Assembly (NCBI RefSeq): GCF_000311845.1
Contig: NZ_HE978574.1
Coordinates: 1 to 64,000 of the forward strand
Length of the DNA: 64,000 nt
Source: Enorma massiliensis phI
GTDB taxonomy: Bacteria > Actinomycetota > Coriobacteriia > Coriobacteriales > Coriobacteriaceae
Direction: 5' to 3'
Shown piece by piece: positions 52,433 through 61,336 of the stretch (its first letter is position 1; each line of letters opens with the position of its first letter). The notes beneath the pieces are model-generated. The model was given only the letters and a program-made list of their open reading frames with translations. It searched no databases and had not been told where the DNA came from. Made by a program: the position numbers and the translations under genes.

Positions 52433-53311
52433 ATGACACGCATCGCCATCACCGGCGCCAATGGATACCTCGCCAGCCTTGTCCAGACCTACAACGCGGG
52501 AACGTTCGATTTTATCCGCGTGAGCAGAAGTGATGTCGATTACGCCGACCTCAACGGCCTCCGGTCGTACTTCGAAGCGCTCGATTTCGACATCCTCTTC
52601 CATACGGCAGCCAACGCCACCACCGCCGACTGCGAGAACGACCCTGCAGGAACGCACCGTGTAAACTGCGAGGCCGCCATCGAGCTCGGGCGCATCTGCC
52701 ACGAGCGCGGCAAGCGCATGATCTTCATCTCGACCGAGCAGATCTACAACGGGAAGCACGAGCCCGGACCCTTCTCCGAATCGGTTGAAGCCGAAAGCGT
52801 CACCAATTACGGAAAACAGAAGGCGGAGGTCGACGCCTGGATGCGAGCCACCATGAGCGACTACGTCATCCTGCGGCTTTCATGGATGTTCGGCATGGCG
52901 CTCCCCCACGTCAAGCCCTCTCCCGGCATCGTGGGCAACGTGGTGCGCGCACTGCGCACGAACACGCCGACGCTCTTTACGGTGAACGAGAAGCGCTGCA
53001 TGACCTATGCCCAGCACCTTGCCGACCAATTCGCCGCCATCTGCGAGCTCCCGAGTGGCGCATACAATTTCGCGAGCAGCAATGATCTCTGCACGTACGA
53101 CGCCGCGCGCGTCGTGGCGGGAAAGCTCGTGTCCGCAGGCATCGCCACGCCCGACGCCGTCGAGCGCTGCATTCTCCCGAATACCGAGCGCTACGCCGAC
53201 CGGTTCCGCGACTTCCGCCTCGACAACCGCAAAGCCGTTGCCGCCGGGATCCAACTCGGGACATTTGAAGAGGACGTCGACCGCTGCCTCGCGGATTTCG
53301 GCTGGATGTAG
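52433..53311 (+). CDS. NAD(P)-dependent sugar-nucleotide reductase (RmlD-like SDR)
   Basis: The 292-residue extended SDR has the GANGYLA nucleotide loop (residues 8-14), FHTAANATTADCENDP, the STEQIYNG segment and the catalytic YGKQK. It resembles dTDP-4-dehydrorhamnose reductases, which complete dTDP-rhamnose synthesis, but no rmlABC is nearby, and related SDRs have other substrates. AAAGGATTCCC precedes the ATG. The 233-bp gap after it has one weak hairpin. Confidence 0.78.
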   Translation: MTRIAITGANGYLASLVQTYNAGTFDFIRVSRSDVDYADLNGLRSYFEALDFDILFHTAANATTADCENDPAGTHRVNCEAAIELGRICHERGKRMIFISTEQIYNGKHEPGPFSESVEAESVTNYGKQKAEVDAWMRATMSDYVILRLSWMFGMALPHVKPSPGIVGNVVRALRTNTPTLFTVNEKRCMTYAQHLADQFAAICELPSGAYNFASSNDLCTYDAARVVAGKLVSAGIATPDAVERCILPNTERYADRFRDFRLDNRKAVAAGIQLGTFEEDVDRCLADFGWM

Positions 53312-53483
53312 GCTGTTTGCCGCCGGCAATGCGACGGAATGCAACTCAGAAGTCGCCAGAGAAGCAAGCTACCAGACAAACGACTAGATGCGGCTCTACT
53401 CCGTCAGCAGAACCCGCGGAGGCACCTAAGAATTGAGACGTGTATGGCTGTAGCGCGCACCCTCACCACATCTTGCAAACTAC

Positions 53484-53510
53484 GGGCGGGCACCCGAAGA
53501 GCGCCCGCCC
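53484..53510 (-). terminator. Possible terminator downstream of phosphoglucomutase
   Basis: GGGCGGGC and GCCCGCCC form an 8-bp stem 34 nt after the phosphoglucomutase stop, with only a weak T-tract (GTAGTTTGC) on the minus strand. Confidence 0.5.
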
Positions 53511-53544
53511 ATAAAACGTACGAGATACCTATCGCATTCCTCGC

Positions 53545-55239
53545 CTATGACAGCAGCTCGCGGCCCGATTCCTCGATCGCGGCGATAAGCGCGTCGGCCG
53601 CCTCAGCATCCGCGCCCTTGGCAAAGATGTAGAGCTTGATCTTCGGCTCGGTGCCGCTCGGGCGCACGATGGCCTTGTTGCCGCCCTCAAGATCGAACTC
53701 GATAACGTTCGCCTTGGGGAGGCCGTTCACACCATCCTTGTAATCGAGCACGGCCTCGACCTTGCTGCCAGCAATCTCGACGGGAGCCTCGGCACGGAGC
53801 TCGGCCATGATGCCGGCCATCTTGGCGGCGCCATCCGCACCCGGGTAAGAGAGCGAAACGGTCTTGTTATGGTAATAGCCATACTTCTCGTAGAGATCAT
53901 GCATAGCCCCAACGAGATTCTTGCCCTGCAGCTTATAGTACTGCGCCATCTGGCAGATGAGCATGGAGGCGTTCACGGCGTCCTTGTCGCGCACGTGGTC
54001 GCCCGAGAGGTAGCCGTAGCTCTCCTCGAAACCGAAGATGAAGCGGTCGACCTCACCCGCGTCCGAAAGGCTCGTGATGATGTCGCCGATGTACTTGAAG
54101 CCCGTGAGGCAACGACGCAGCTCGAAGCCGTACTCATCGGCAAGGGCGTCAACCATGGCGGAAGACACGATCGTGGTCACCGCAACCTTGCGGGAAAGGT
54201 CCTCGCCGCGCGCGGCGCGCATCTTGCAGATGTAGTCGAGCAGGAGCACGCCCATCTCGTTACCGGTGAGCAGCGTGTAGTCGTCGCCGTCCTGGCACGC
54301 TACGCCCACGCGGTCGGCATCCGGGTCGGTTGCGAGCAGCAAGTCGGGATGGACCTCCTGGCACAGGTCGATGCCCTTCTGCATGGCCTGGCGAATCTCG
54401 GGGTTGGGATAAGGGCAGGTGGGGAAATCGCCATCCGGGTCCTTCTGCTCGGGCACCACGGTGATATCGGTGATGCCCACCTTGTTGAGCACCGTCGTGA
54501 CGGGAATAAGGCCCGTGCCGTTGAGCGGGGTGTACACGAGCTTGAGCGGCGCGGAGGCCGACTCTTCCTCGGTAAGGTTGCAAACGGACTTATCGACCAC
54601 CGCGTCGTAGTAGCGCTCGAGGCAATCGTCGCCGATCCACTCGATTTTGCCTGCAGCCACAGCCTCATCAAAGTCCATGGACTTGATGCCGTTCCACATG
54701 TCCACACCAGCGATGGCAGCAGAGATGGCATCGGCGACCTCGGATGCAATCTGGCATCCATCGGGGCCGTAGGCCTTGTAGCCGTTGTACTGGGCGGGGT
54801 TGTGACTTGCCGTCACGCACACGCCGCCAGAGCACGCAAGGTCGCGCACGGCCCAAGAAAGCGTGGGCACCGGCGAAATCTTGGGATAGAGCTTGGCGGT
54901 TACTCCATTGGCAGCAAAGATGGCAGCCGCGGTCTTAACGAAGAGCTCGCCGTTGTTGCGGCTGTCGCGCGCAATGGCAACCGTAGGATTCTCGAAATTC
55001 TTGACGAGATACTCCGCGAAGCCCTGAGTTGCACGGCCGACCGTATAGATGTTCATGCGGTTCGTGCCGGCGCCAAGCGTGCCGCGCAGGCCTGCCGTGC
55101 CAAACTCGAGGTCCTGGAAGAACGCGTCGGTGATAGCGTTTTCGTCTCCCGCTTCCTTCATTGCCTTGAGCTCGGTGAGTAGCTCGTCATCCGTGACATT
55201 GGCGATCCACTCATCGAGGAGTACATGTACATCTGCCAT
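53545..55239 (-). CDS. Phosphoglucomutase/phosphomannomutase (PgcA-like)
   Basis: The 564-residue enzyme has LEFGTAGLRGTLGAGTNRMN at the N-terminus, the phosphoserine loop CVTASHNPAQYNGYKAYG (Ser145), the metal loop ATDPDADRVG (Asp305, 307, 309), FGFEESYGYL and the phosphate loop RPSGTEPKIKLYI. This is the long bacterial phosphoglucomutase type, distinct from the shorter paralogue at the left end of the window. ATG 55239 follows AAAGGAAGGCTACCT. It is transcribed alone. Confidence 0.95.
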   Translation of the reverse strand: MADVHVLLDEWIANVTDDELLTELKAMKEAGDENAITDAFFQDLEFGTAGLRGTLGAGTNRMNIYTVGRATQGFAEYLVKNFENPTVAIARDSRNNGELFVKTAAAIFAANGVTAKLYPKISPVPTLSWAVRDLACSGGVCVTASHNPAQYNGYKAYGPDGCQIASEVADAISAAIAGVDMWNGIKSMDFDEAVAAGKIEWIGDDCLERYYDAVVDKSVCNLTEEESASAPLKLVYTPLNGTGLIPVTTVLNKVGITDITVVPEQKDPDGDFPTCPYPNPEIRQAMQKGIDLCQEVHPDLLLATDPDADRVGVACQDGDDYTLLTGNEMGVLLLDYICKMRAARGEDLSRKVAVTTIVSSAMVDALADEYGFELRRCLTGFKYIGDIITSLSDAGEVDRFIFGFEESYGYLSGDHVRDKDAVNASMLICQMAQYYKLQGKNLVGAMHDLYEKYGYYHNKTVSLSYPGADGAAKMAGIMAELRAEAPVEIAGSKVEAVLDYKDGVNGLPKANVIEFDLEGGNKAIVRPSGTEPKIKLYIFAKGADAEAADALIAAIEESGRELLS

Positions 55240-55439
55240 AGGTAGCCTTCCTTTCGAAGCAACTCCCCTTCCACCCGTTTTCAGCAGCAGAAAGGGTGCG
55301 CCGAAGCGCATATATAGGAGAATCATACGGCAAGTTGCGAAGGGCGAACTCGATCTGTCGGTAAGCGTTTGGTTATAACGGGGGACGGCGAAGGAACGCT
55401 AGACGAGAGGCACCACCGAGTGTGTCCAACCCCCGGATG

Positions 55440-55745
55440 GTTCTTGCTCGGGCGGGTTCCCTCCCGGGCGCGCACTTTCGCGGGCCGGATCCTTCCCAAA
55501 CTGGCTCTTCTCCAAGCTAACTCCAGATACCGCGGCGTTGCCGGGCGGGTTCCTGACACCCACCCGTGTTATCGGGCGAGATTCGGACGCTCGAAGGGGA
55601 GAGAACGGCGAAATATCGCCCGACAATCACCTGAGCGTCCAAAACCCGCCCGATAACGCCGCGATGTCCGGAACACGACCGACAACGCTGCCCCGCCCGA
55701 AGCCGGCTATGGAACGCCACCCCGCCCGAGACCCGCCCGGAATGC
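55440..55745. repeat. Mirrored repeat element with 30-bp period, copy B
   Basis: Forward units have GGG at 55450, about 55481, 55543 and 55574 (about 31 bp apart, with a degenerate unit at 55512). Reverse units have GCCCGA-type cores at 55618, 55648, 55677, 55695 and 55724. The best conserved strings are TCGGGCGAGATTCGGAC and GTCCAAAACCCGCCCGATAA, both shared with copies A and C. It fills most of the 574-bp gap between the phosphoglucomutase start and tRNA-Lys; no gene is seen. Confidence 0.8.
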
Positions 55746-55813
55746 AATCCTACGACGAAGAACCTAACGGCCACCGTGCGAGATCCGTCCAACGTGCTAC
55801 AATAGCTCCGCAC

Positions 55814-55886
55814 GGGCCGTTAGCTCAGCTGGCAGAGCAGGGGACTTTTAATCCCAAGGTCTAGGGTTCGAACCCCTAACGGCCCA
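55814..55886 (+). tRNA. tRNA-Lys (anticodon UUU)
   Basis: The 73-nt sequence folds as a cloverleaf. The acceptor arms are GGGCCGT and ACGGCCC, the D stem GCTC/GAGC, the anticodon stem GGGGA/TCCCA-side with loop CTTTTAA, and the T arm TAGGG-TTCGAAC-CCCTA. The anticodon TTT reads AAA/AAG lysine codons. The discriminator is A and CCA is not encoded. A TACAAT (-10-like) lies 11 nt upstream. Confidence 0.97.
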
Positions 55887-55900
55887 CCCGCGCTTGTTGA

Positions 55901-55925
55901 CGCCTCCGTTCGCGGAGGCGTTTTT
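55901..55925 (+). terminator. Rho-independent terminator of tRNA-Lys
   Basis: CGCCTCCG-TTCG-CGGAGGCG is an 8-bp stem with the extra-stable UUCG tetraloop, followed by TTTTTG. It ends the tRNA transcript 15 nt after its 3' end. Confidence 0.93.
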
Positions 55926-55968
55926 GTTTGACGGCCATATCAAGCAGGCTATCTATCCGAATCTCGCA

Positions 55969-56292
55969 TTATGCAGATGAGAGCGACTCATGGTCGAAAA
56001 CACCTACCATACGAATTATCCTGCGTCGTTCGCGCCTGAAGTACACGACGAGCACGTCATCATCGAAGATATGAAATTCGTAGTGTGATCCGTCGTTGAA
56101 CGGCGACTTCTTCAACAGGTGTTCCGCCCATCCGTTTTCGTCAACGTATCCCTGTCGTGCAAGTTCGTTGATACAGGCTCTTACGATTCGGATAATCTCG
56201 GCAAACTGCTCTCGTGTGTACTTAGGGCGAAGCGGCGTAAGGGTATTCCAGAAGTCTCGACCGGCACGAACGTCATACGCCAGGGCGCTCAT
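55969..56292 (-). CDS. Type II toxin, RelE/ParE superfamily
   Basis: The 107-residue product overlaps the antitoxin gene by 4 bp (ATGA), the standard coupling of such pairs. The C-terminal half has the RelE-like strand pattern SHYEFHIFDDDVLVVYFRRERRRIIRMVGVFDH, with clustered arginines and a histidine where the ribosome-dependent RNases keep their residues. The N-terminal half (FWNTLTPLRPKYTREQFAEIIR) is helical. It should act as a translation inhibitor neutralised by its partner. Identity to a named subfamily (YafQ, RelE) is not certain. Confidence 0.8.
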   Translation of the reverse strand: MSALAYDVRAGRDFWNTLTPLRPKYTREQFAEIIRIVRACINELARQGYVDENGWAEHLLKKSPFNDGSHYEFHIFDDDVLVVYFRRERRRIIRMVGVFDHESLSSA

Positions 56293-56606
56293 AACCCGAC
56301 CTCTACTGCAGAAATGCCCCATGCATCCAGAAGGTCGCTTGGCACCTCTGTAGGATCGTCCTGAGCATCATCGGGAATGAGCCCGTACTCCTTGGCCTCT
56401 TCGCGTACCATGGCCCGGCGTATTTCATCGGAGTACGCCTGGCCGCCCTTGCCGAGAAAGAGGCCATCAAAGGGGCTTGATCCGGTATTCGCCACCTGCG
56501 TGATCATTACCCTCATCGCCATGGCCGAGGTAAGACCGCTGCGAGCAAACACCTCGTCGGCGCGCTTCTTGACATCGTCATCAATGGTTGTCTGAACGAG
56601 CGCCAT
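56289..56606 (-). CDS. Antitoxin, RelB/DinJ family
   Basis: The 105-residue protein begins MALVQTTIDDDVKKRADEVF and continues with GLTSAMAMRVMITQVANTGSSPFD, the ribbon-helix-helix and spacing of RelB/DinJ antitoxins, which bind DNA and repress their own operon. The C-terminal part is acidic (DDAQDDPTEVPSD) and should wrap the basic toxin. AAAAGGTGGTTCT precedes the ATG. Direct repeats in the promoter are likely its operator. Confidence 0.87.
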   Translation of the reverse strand: MALVQTTIDDDVKKRADEVFARSGLTSAMAMRVMITQVANTGSSPFDGLFLGKGGQAYSDEIRRAMVREEAKEYGLIPDDAQDDPTEVPSDLLDAWGISAVEVGL

Positions 56607-56644
56607 AGAACCACCTTTTCAAAATATGAGGATCAATGGCATTT

Positions 56645-56667
56645 CCATAGCATAAGTATACCCATAG
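56645..56667 (-). promoter_or_regulatory. Probable operator of the toxin-antitoxin operon
   Basis: On the minus strand CTATGG appears twice, around TATACTTATG, at about 16-bp spacing, and a third CTATGG overlaps the antitoxin start codon (56603-56608). Repeats with a -10-like TATACT between them fit autoregulation by a ribbon-helix-helix antitoxin. Confidence 0.5.
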
Positions 56668-56774
56668 AACGAGAGCAACGGGGCCTTTCGTTGTCGCGTG
56701 ACGCCATGCCCATGGTTTCCGGCCAGCATGTCTCAAGGCCGCCCGTCACAAAATGAACCGAAGCAGGCCAGGTG

Positions 56775-58055
56775 CTACTCCCAGCTCCACTGACCGTTAA
56801 CGAACACCGGCACCTCGCTGCCATCGGGCATGATGCCCGTGATATTGAGGTCGTCCGCACCGATCATGAAGTCCACGTGGGTGGTCGAGGTGTTCACCCC
56901 GCACGCGCGCAACTCAACGGGCGTCATCTCGTAACCACCAGCGTAGCACTCAGGGAATCCCACGCCCAGCGCCAAGTGGCAGCTCGCGTTTTCGTCGTAG
57001 AGCGTGTCGTAGAACAGCGTCTCGCTCTCGCGTATGGGCGTGTTCTTCGAAATGAGCGCAACCTCGCCCAGGCGGCGGGCGCCCTCGTCGGTGTCGAGGA
57101 TGCTCTGCAGCACGTCGGCGCCAATCCGCGCACCGCAATCGATCACGCGGCCACCCTCAAAACGCAGCCAGAAGTCATCCACCTTGTTGCCTGCATGGAT
57201 AAGCGGAAGCGCAGAGTACACAATGCCGTCGGCATGCTCGCGATGCGGAGAGGTAAAGACCTCCTCGGTAGGGATGTTGGGGAAGAACGGGTGCCCGTCC
57301 GGCGTCTCGCTGCGCCCGCCCGCCCAGATATGGCGGTCGGTAAGCCCAACGGTAAGATTTGTGCCATTCGCAGACTCATAGCGCAGCGCCGAGAAATGGT
57401 GTTCGTTCAAAAACCGCAGGTTCTTCTCGAACGTCGCGTCGTGCAGCTCCCACGCGCTCTCTGGGTCTTCCCCATCCGCGCGCGAAACCGAGAGAATGGC
57501 GCACCACAGCTTGTAGATGGCCACCTCTTCCGGCACATCGGGAAACACGTGACGCGCCCACGATGCAACCGGAGCGCCCGCGATGCACCACGGGTTAATA
57601 TTGAAGTCCAGCCCGCGTCGGAAGCGCTGGCACTGCGTGTTGCGCGTACGGCTCGCGGCGGTCGGCTTCGCAGGATCGATGCCTTTAAGCGCCTCAGGGT
57701 CGGAGCCCTCTACGAACACGAAGCATGCACCGGCCTCGGCGAGCGTCTCGTACTGGGTCCGCTGCCATTCCGGCATCTGCTCGAAATACGAAAGCTCATT
57801 GTTCTCATAGGTGAGTCGCGTCACCGCGTCGTCGCTCCACACCACCGTAACGTGCCCGGCACCAGCCTCGTAAGCGCACCTCACCAGCGTGCGCGCGAAC
57901 TCAGCCGTCTCGACCGGAGACATGATCACCAGCTCCTGCCCCGGTTTAACATGAACGCCCTTGCGAACGATAAGGCTTGCGTACCGCTCGATCTGCGGCG
58001 CCAAGGAACGCATGCCTGCCTTGGCATCCTCAACCGTGAGCGCTGCTTTGATCAT
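56775..58055 (-). CDS. M29-family metallo-aminopeptidase (AmpS/PepS type)
   Basis: The 426-residue enzyme has the M29 pattern: RYASLIVRKGVHVKPGQELV at the N-terminus, FPNIPTEEVFTSPHRE with a metal glutamate, a second acidic site in RFEGGRVIDCGAR, and HLALGVGFPEC plus TTHVDFMIGADDL near the end, holding the His and Asp ligands. It removes N-terminal residues from peptides, like PepT at the other end of the window. ATG 58055 is 8 nt after GGAG. Confidence 0.92.
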   Translation of the reverse strand: MIKAALTVEDAKAGMRSLAPQIERYASLIVRKGVHVKPGQELVIMSPVETAEFARTLVRCAYEAGAGHVTVVWSDDAVTRLTYENNELSYFEQMPEWQRTQYETLAEAGACFVFVEGSDPEALKGIDPAKPTAASRTRNTQCQRFRRGLDFNINPWCIAGAPVASWARHVFPDVPEEVAIYKLWCAILSVSRADGEDPESAWELHDATFEKNLRFLNEHHFSALRYESANGTNLTVGLTDRHIWAGGRSETPDGHPFFPNIPTEEVFTSPHREHADGIVYSALPLIHAGNKVDDFWLRFEGGRVIDCGARIGADVLQSILDTDEGARRLGEVALISKNTPIRESETLFYDTLYDENASCHLALGVGFPECYAGGYEMTPVELRACGVNTSTTHVDFMIGADDLNITGIMPDGSEVPVFVNGQWSWE

Positions 58056-58086
58056 GATCGTCACTCCGTTTCTCTGGGCAAAGCAA

Positions 58087-58134
58087 CAGCCAGACCGAAA
58101 CGCACCACTTGGAAGGGAACGCTCGGCCTGGCTG
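58087..58134 (-). terminator. Inverted repeat between the small membrane protein and the aminopeptidase gene
   Basis: CAGCCAGACCGA and TCGGCCTGGCTG pair over 11 of 12 positions with a 24-nt loop; TTGCTTTG follows on the minus strand. It could end the purC transcript. Confidence 0.5.
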
Positions 58135-58156
58135 CTACGAGATAAACAGTATCGAA

Positions 58157-58810
58157 TTAGCGGCGGGAACGATGGTTCTTCTTAGGCCCGCGCTTCTTCT
58201 GAACGGGCTCCTCAGCCGGCTTGTCGTCCTCAGCCTTCTTGGAGTCCTTCTTATCCTTGGTGTCGGCATCCTCAAGAATCTCGAGCACCCTGCGGTCGGT
58301 CATGCCCGCCACCTGCGCCTTATAGAAGTTGCGGATGGGGCGAATCTTCACCATGTCGAAGATGAAGGCACCGATCACAAAGCCGTAGGCAAGAACGAGG
58401 CCTACGATTTGCAGCACTCCGATCACGTTCTCGGGAAGCGAACTAAGCACACCCATGAGCAGGAACCACACCAGGAAGATGGCAACCACGCCGATAGCCA
58501 TGAGCACCCAAAAGATGCGGCGCTTAGAGCGGTACTCCGCATCGTTCTTCATGAGGATGTTGGCCGCGGAGTACATGCGGTCTTCCTTGATGCGCAGCTC
58601 TTGCTTGCGCGCCTTTTTCTCCTCTTTGGAAAGGCCCTCGAGCGACTCTCCCTGCTCGGCCTCGCGGCGACGAGCCTTCGCGCTCGCGGGCACGACGCGC
58701 ACCGAGCTCGCCGCAGCGCGCGCGGGCTTCGCCGAGGCCGCCGACTTACGGGACGCGCCCGCGTACTCGCGGTTCTGCACACGCTTGTTGTTAGCGCTCC
58801 TGATACTCAC
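58157..58810 (-). CDS. Hypothetical two-helix membrane protein with charged ends
   Basis: The 217-residue protein has an Ala/Arg/Lys-rich N-terminal 60 residues, a charged helix (EGLSKEEKKARKQELRIKED), two membrane helices (about 100-122 and 129-151), and a basic C-terminus (KKRGPKKNHRSRR) after an acidic stretch. Both ends should be cytosolic. Proteins of this plan are frequent in actinobacteria, but I recognise no named family. GTG 58810 directly follows the purC stop (TAAGTG), so expression is tied to purC. Confidence 0.75.
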   Translation of the reverse strand: MSIRSANNKRVQNREYAGASRKSAASAKPARAAASSVRVVPASAKARRREAEQGESLEGLSKEEKKARKQELRIKEDRMYSAANILMKNDAEYRSKRRIFWVLMAIGVVAIFLVWFLLMGVLSSLPENVIGVLQIVGLVLAYGFVIGAFIFDMVKIRPIRNFYKAQVAGMTDRRVLEILEDADTKDKKDSKKAEDDKPAEEPVQKKRGPKKNHRSRR

Positions 58811-59707
58811 TTATGCGTTTCCCTTCATGCTTTCGAATGCGGTACCCGTGATGATCTGATACGCCTCGCGATAGCGCGCAGACGTGCCGTCGATCACCTC
58901 GGCGGGCAGATGGAGCACCTCGCCCGTCATATCCCAATGGGCGCGCAGCCAATCGCGCACGTACTGCTTGTCGTAGCTCGGCTGAACCTTACCCTCCTCA
59001 TAGGAGTCTGCCGGCCAGAAACGACTCGAATCGGGCGTGAGGCACTCGTCGATGAGCGTAACCTTGCCGTCGATGACACCGAACTCGAACTTCGTATCGG
59101 CGATGATGATGCCGCGCGTGGCAGCATACTCGGAGGCGGCGGTGTAAATCTTCAGCGATAGATCGCGAATCTGCTCGGCAATCTCGGCGCCCACGATCTC
59201 TACCGTGCGGTCAAACGAGATGTTCTCGTCATGGTCGCCGATGGCAGCCTTGGTGGACGGGGTGAAGATGGGCTCGGGGAGCTTGGATGCCTCGGTGAGG
59301 CCGGCGGGCAGCTTGATGCCGCACACGGTGCCGTCCTCGTCGTAGGTCTTCTTGCCCGAGCCGGTGAGGTAACCGCGCACGATGCACTCGACGGGGATGG
59401 TCTCCGCGCGGCGCACCAGCATGGCTCGGCCAGCCAGATAGTCGCGATACTCGGCAAACTCCTCCGGGAAATCCGCGGGGTCGATCGACACCAGATGGTT
59501 TGGAACGATATCGGCGAATTTCTCAAACCAGAAGGCCGAGATGCGGTTGAGCACCTCGCCCTTGAAGGGAATCTCGTCCGGCAGGATGTAGTCGAAAGCC
59601 GAGATGCGGTCGGTTGCGACCATAAGCAGGTTGTCTCCAGCCTGATAGATATCGCGAACCTTGCCGCGGGAATCCGGACGGCGCTCCATGTTGGCCACGT
59701 GAGTCAT
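58811..59707 (-). CDS. purC: SAICAR synthetase
   Basis: The 298-residue enzyme adds aspartate to CAIR in purine synthesis. It has RGKVRDIYQAGDNLLMVATD, SAFDYILPDEIPFKG, ECIVRGYLTGSGKKTYDEDG, IIIADTKFEFG and LIDECLTPDSSRFWP, all landmarks of the family. This is the longer type that resembles the yeast and cyanobacterial forms. Start choice is open: ATG 59707 has GAGGAG directly against it, while GTG 59698 has it at 9 nt. The other pur genes are not nearby. Confidence 0.96.
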   Translation of the reverse strand: MTHVANMERRPDSRGKVRDIYQAGDNLLMVATDRISAFDYILPDEIPFKGEVLNRISAFWFEKFADIVPNHLVSIDPADFPEEFAEYRDYLAGRAMLVRRAETIPVECIVRGYLTGSGKKTYDEDGTVCGIKLPAGLTEASKLPEPIFTPSTKAAIGDHDENISFDRTVEIVGAEIAEQIRDLSLKIYTAASEYAATRGIIIADTKFEFGVIDGKVTLIDECLTPDSSRFWPADSYEEGKVQPSYDKQYVRDWLRAHWDMTGEVLHLPAEVIDGTSARYREAYQIITGTAFESMKGNA

Positions 59708-59773
59708 CTCCTCAAAGACGATTGCGTTGCATTGCCTGCGCCACGATGCCCCAGCACATGGGCACGGCGCAGC

Positions 59774-61315
59774 CTAGTGTTCTATTGTAGAGGATGAAGG
59801 TTCTGCCGTGTGCTCACGGGGCAGATGAATCGTAAACGTCGTACCTTTTCCAAGTTCAGATTCGACCGAGATGTAGCCGTGGTGGCGCTCGACGATCTGC
59901 TTTGTGACCGAAAGGCCAACGCCCAGGCCGCCCGCCTCGCGAGCGTGGCTCGCATCGGCCCGCCAGAAGCGGCCGAAGATGCGCGAAAGGTCCTCTTTCG
60001 CGATGCCGATGCCGGTATCGGACACGATGATCTGCACGTTGCGACGAGAGGTGCGCACCGAGACCACGACCCAGCCACCTTCGGGGGTATAGCGCATGGC
60101 GTTGCTCATGAGGTTGACCACCGCCTGCGTGACCATATCGGGATCGGCCTCGATGCCCGAGGGGCGGCCCTGCGTGTCGTCCGAGAAGCGGAGGCGCAGG
60201 TCGTGGGCGTTGAAGAGCTGCTGCTGGCTGTCGACGATGCGGCGCACGAAGCGCACCGTGTCGATCTGCTCAAGCTTGAGCGGCGCCGTGCGGTTCTCCA
60301 TGCGCGAGAGGTCGAGCATCTGCTGCACGAGGCGGGAGAGGCGGCGGGTCTCGGAGGCGACCGTCTCCAGGTGCTCGTCGTCGGCGGGAAGCACGCCGTC
60401 CTGCATGGCCTCGACCGTAGCGAGCATGGCCATGAGCGGCGTGCGCAGCTCGTGCGCAACATCCGAGGTGATGCGGCGCTCGTGCTTGAGGTCCTTCTCG
60501 AGCGAGGTCGCCATCTCGTCGAAGGTCTCGCCAAGGCGGTCGATCTCGTCATCGCCCTTGAGGCCGGTACGTGCCGAAAGGTCGCCGTCACGGATCTGCT
60601 TCGCCGTGCCGGTAATACGACGGAGCGGGTTGGTGAGCATGCGCGACACGAGGATGCCGATGATCACCGAGATGGCCACCGCGATGATCGAGGCGAGGAA
60701 CATCGCGTTGAAGGTGCGGTCGCGAAACGCCGTGTCCGCCTTGCTGAGCAGCGCGTCCGAACCGAACACCCACAGGCGCACCTGCCCAACCACCGTGCCA
60801 TCGGTAAGCGTGATGTCGCGGGTAACCGAAGCGGCCGCGTCGGTCGGGGCGCTCGAGATAAGACTATGGGAACTTGGCTCGCTGCTACCCTGAGTTGAGC
60901 CGACCATCGCCGCAGCCGGCCAGGAATCGTCATAGATGATCGTGCCCTCGGCATCGACCACCTGCAACCCGATATCGTCGCTCGAGAGCGTTGAATCGGC
61001 AACCGACGCCAGGTACGACGTGCTCCACGCCCCATTCAGCTCGTACTCTTGGGCGAGGCGCTGCGCCGTGCTCTGCGCGATATCCGTCATGTTCGCGCGC
61101 GTGTAATCCGAGAACACGCCGCTCCACACCACGGCAACCACGCCAACGAGCACCAGCACGGTCATGACGGAGGTGAGCGCGAACGAGGAGGCCATGCGCG
61201 TGGCATAGCTCATGCCCGAGCGCGTATCGGAACGAGGCGTGTTCCAGCTCGCGCGGGAACTCGCCTCGTCTTGCTGCTTATGCTTTTGTCCGATTTCGAC
61301 GCGAGCGGGGAACAT
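59774..61315 (-). CDS. Sensor histidine kinase
   Basis: The 513-residue kinase has two membrane helices (about 45-66 and 206-226) flanking a 140-residue extracytoplasmic sensor region, a HAMP linker (227-277), the dimerisation motif TSDVAHELRTPL with phosphoacceptor His288, and the ATPase boxes NLMSNAMRYTPEG, DTGIGIAKEDL and GLGVGLSVTK. It lies 21 nt after the response regulator gene and forms a two-component pair with it. The N-terminus has a polar 35-residue extension. The stimulus is unknown. Confidence 0.94.
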   Translation of the reverse strand: MFPARVEIGQKHKQQDEASSRASWNTPRSDTRSGMSYATRMASSFALTSVMTVLVLVGVVAVVWSGVFSDYTRANMTDIAQSTAQRLAQEYELNGAWSTSYLASVADSTLSSDDIGLQVVDAEGTIIYDDSWPAAAMVGSTQGSSEPSSHSLISSAPTDAAASVTRDITLTDGTVVGQVRLWVFGSDALLSKADTAFRDRTFNAMFLASIIAVAISVIIGILVSRMLTNPLRRITGTAKQIRDGDLSARTGLKGDDEIDRLGETFDEMATSLEKDLKHERRITSDVAHELRTPLMAMLATVEAMQDGVLPADDEHLETVASETRRLSRLVQQMLDLSRMENRTAPLKLEQIDTVRFVRRIVDSQQQLFNAHDLRLRFSDDTQGRPSGIEADPDMVTQAVVNLMSNAMRYTPEGGWVVVSVRTSRRNVQIIVSDTGIGIAKEDLSRIFGRFWRADASHAREAGGLGVGLSVTKQIVERHHGYISVESELGKGTTFTIHLPREHTAEPSSSTIEH

Positions 61316-61336
61316 GGCGCTAAACAGCCGCAGAAG

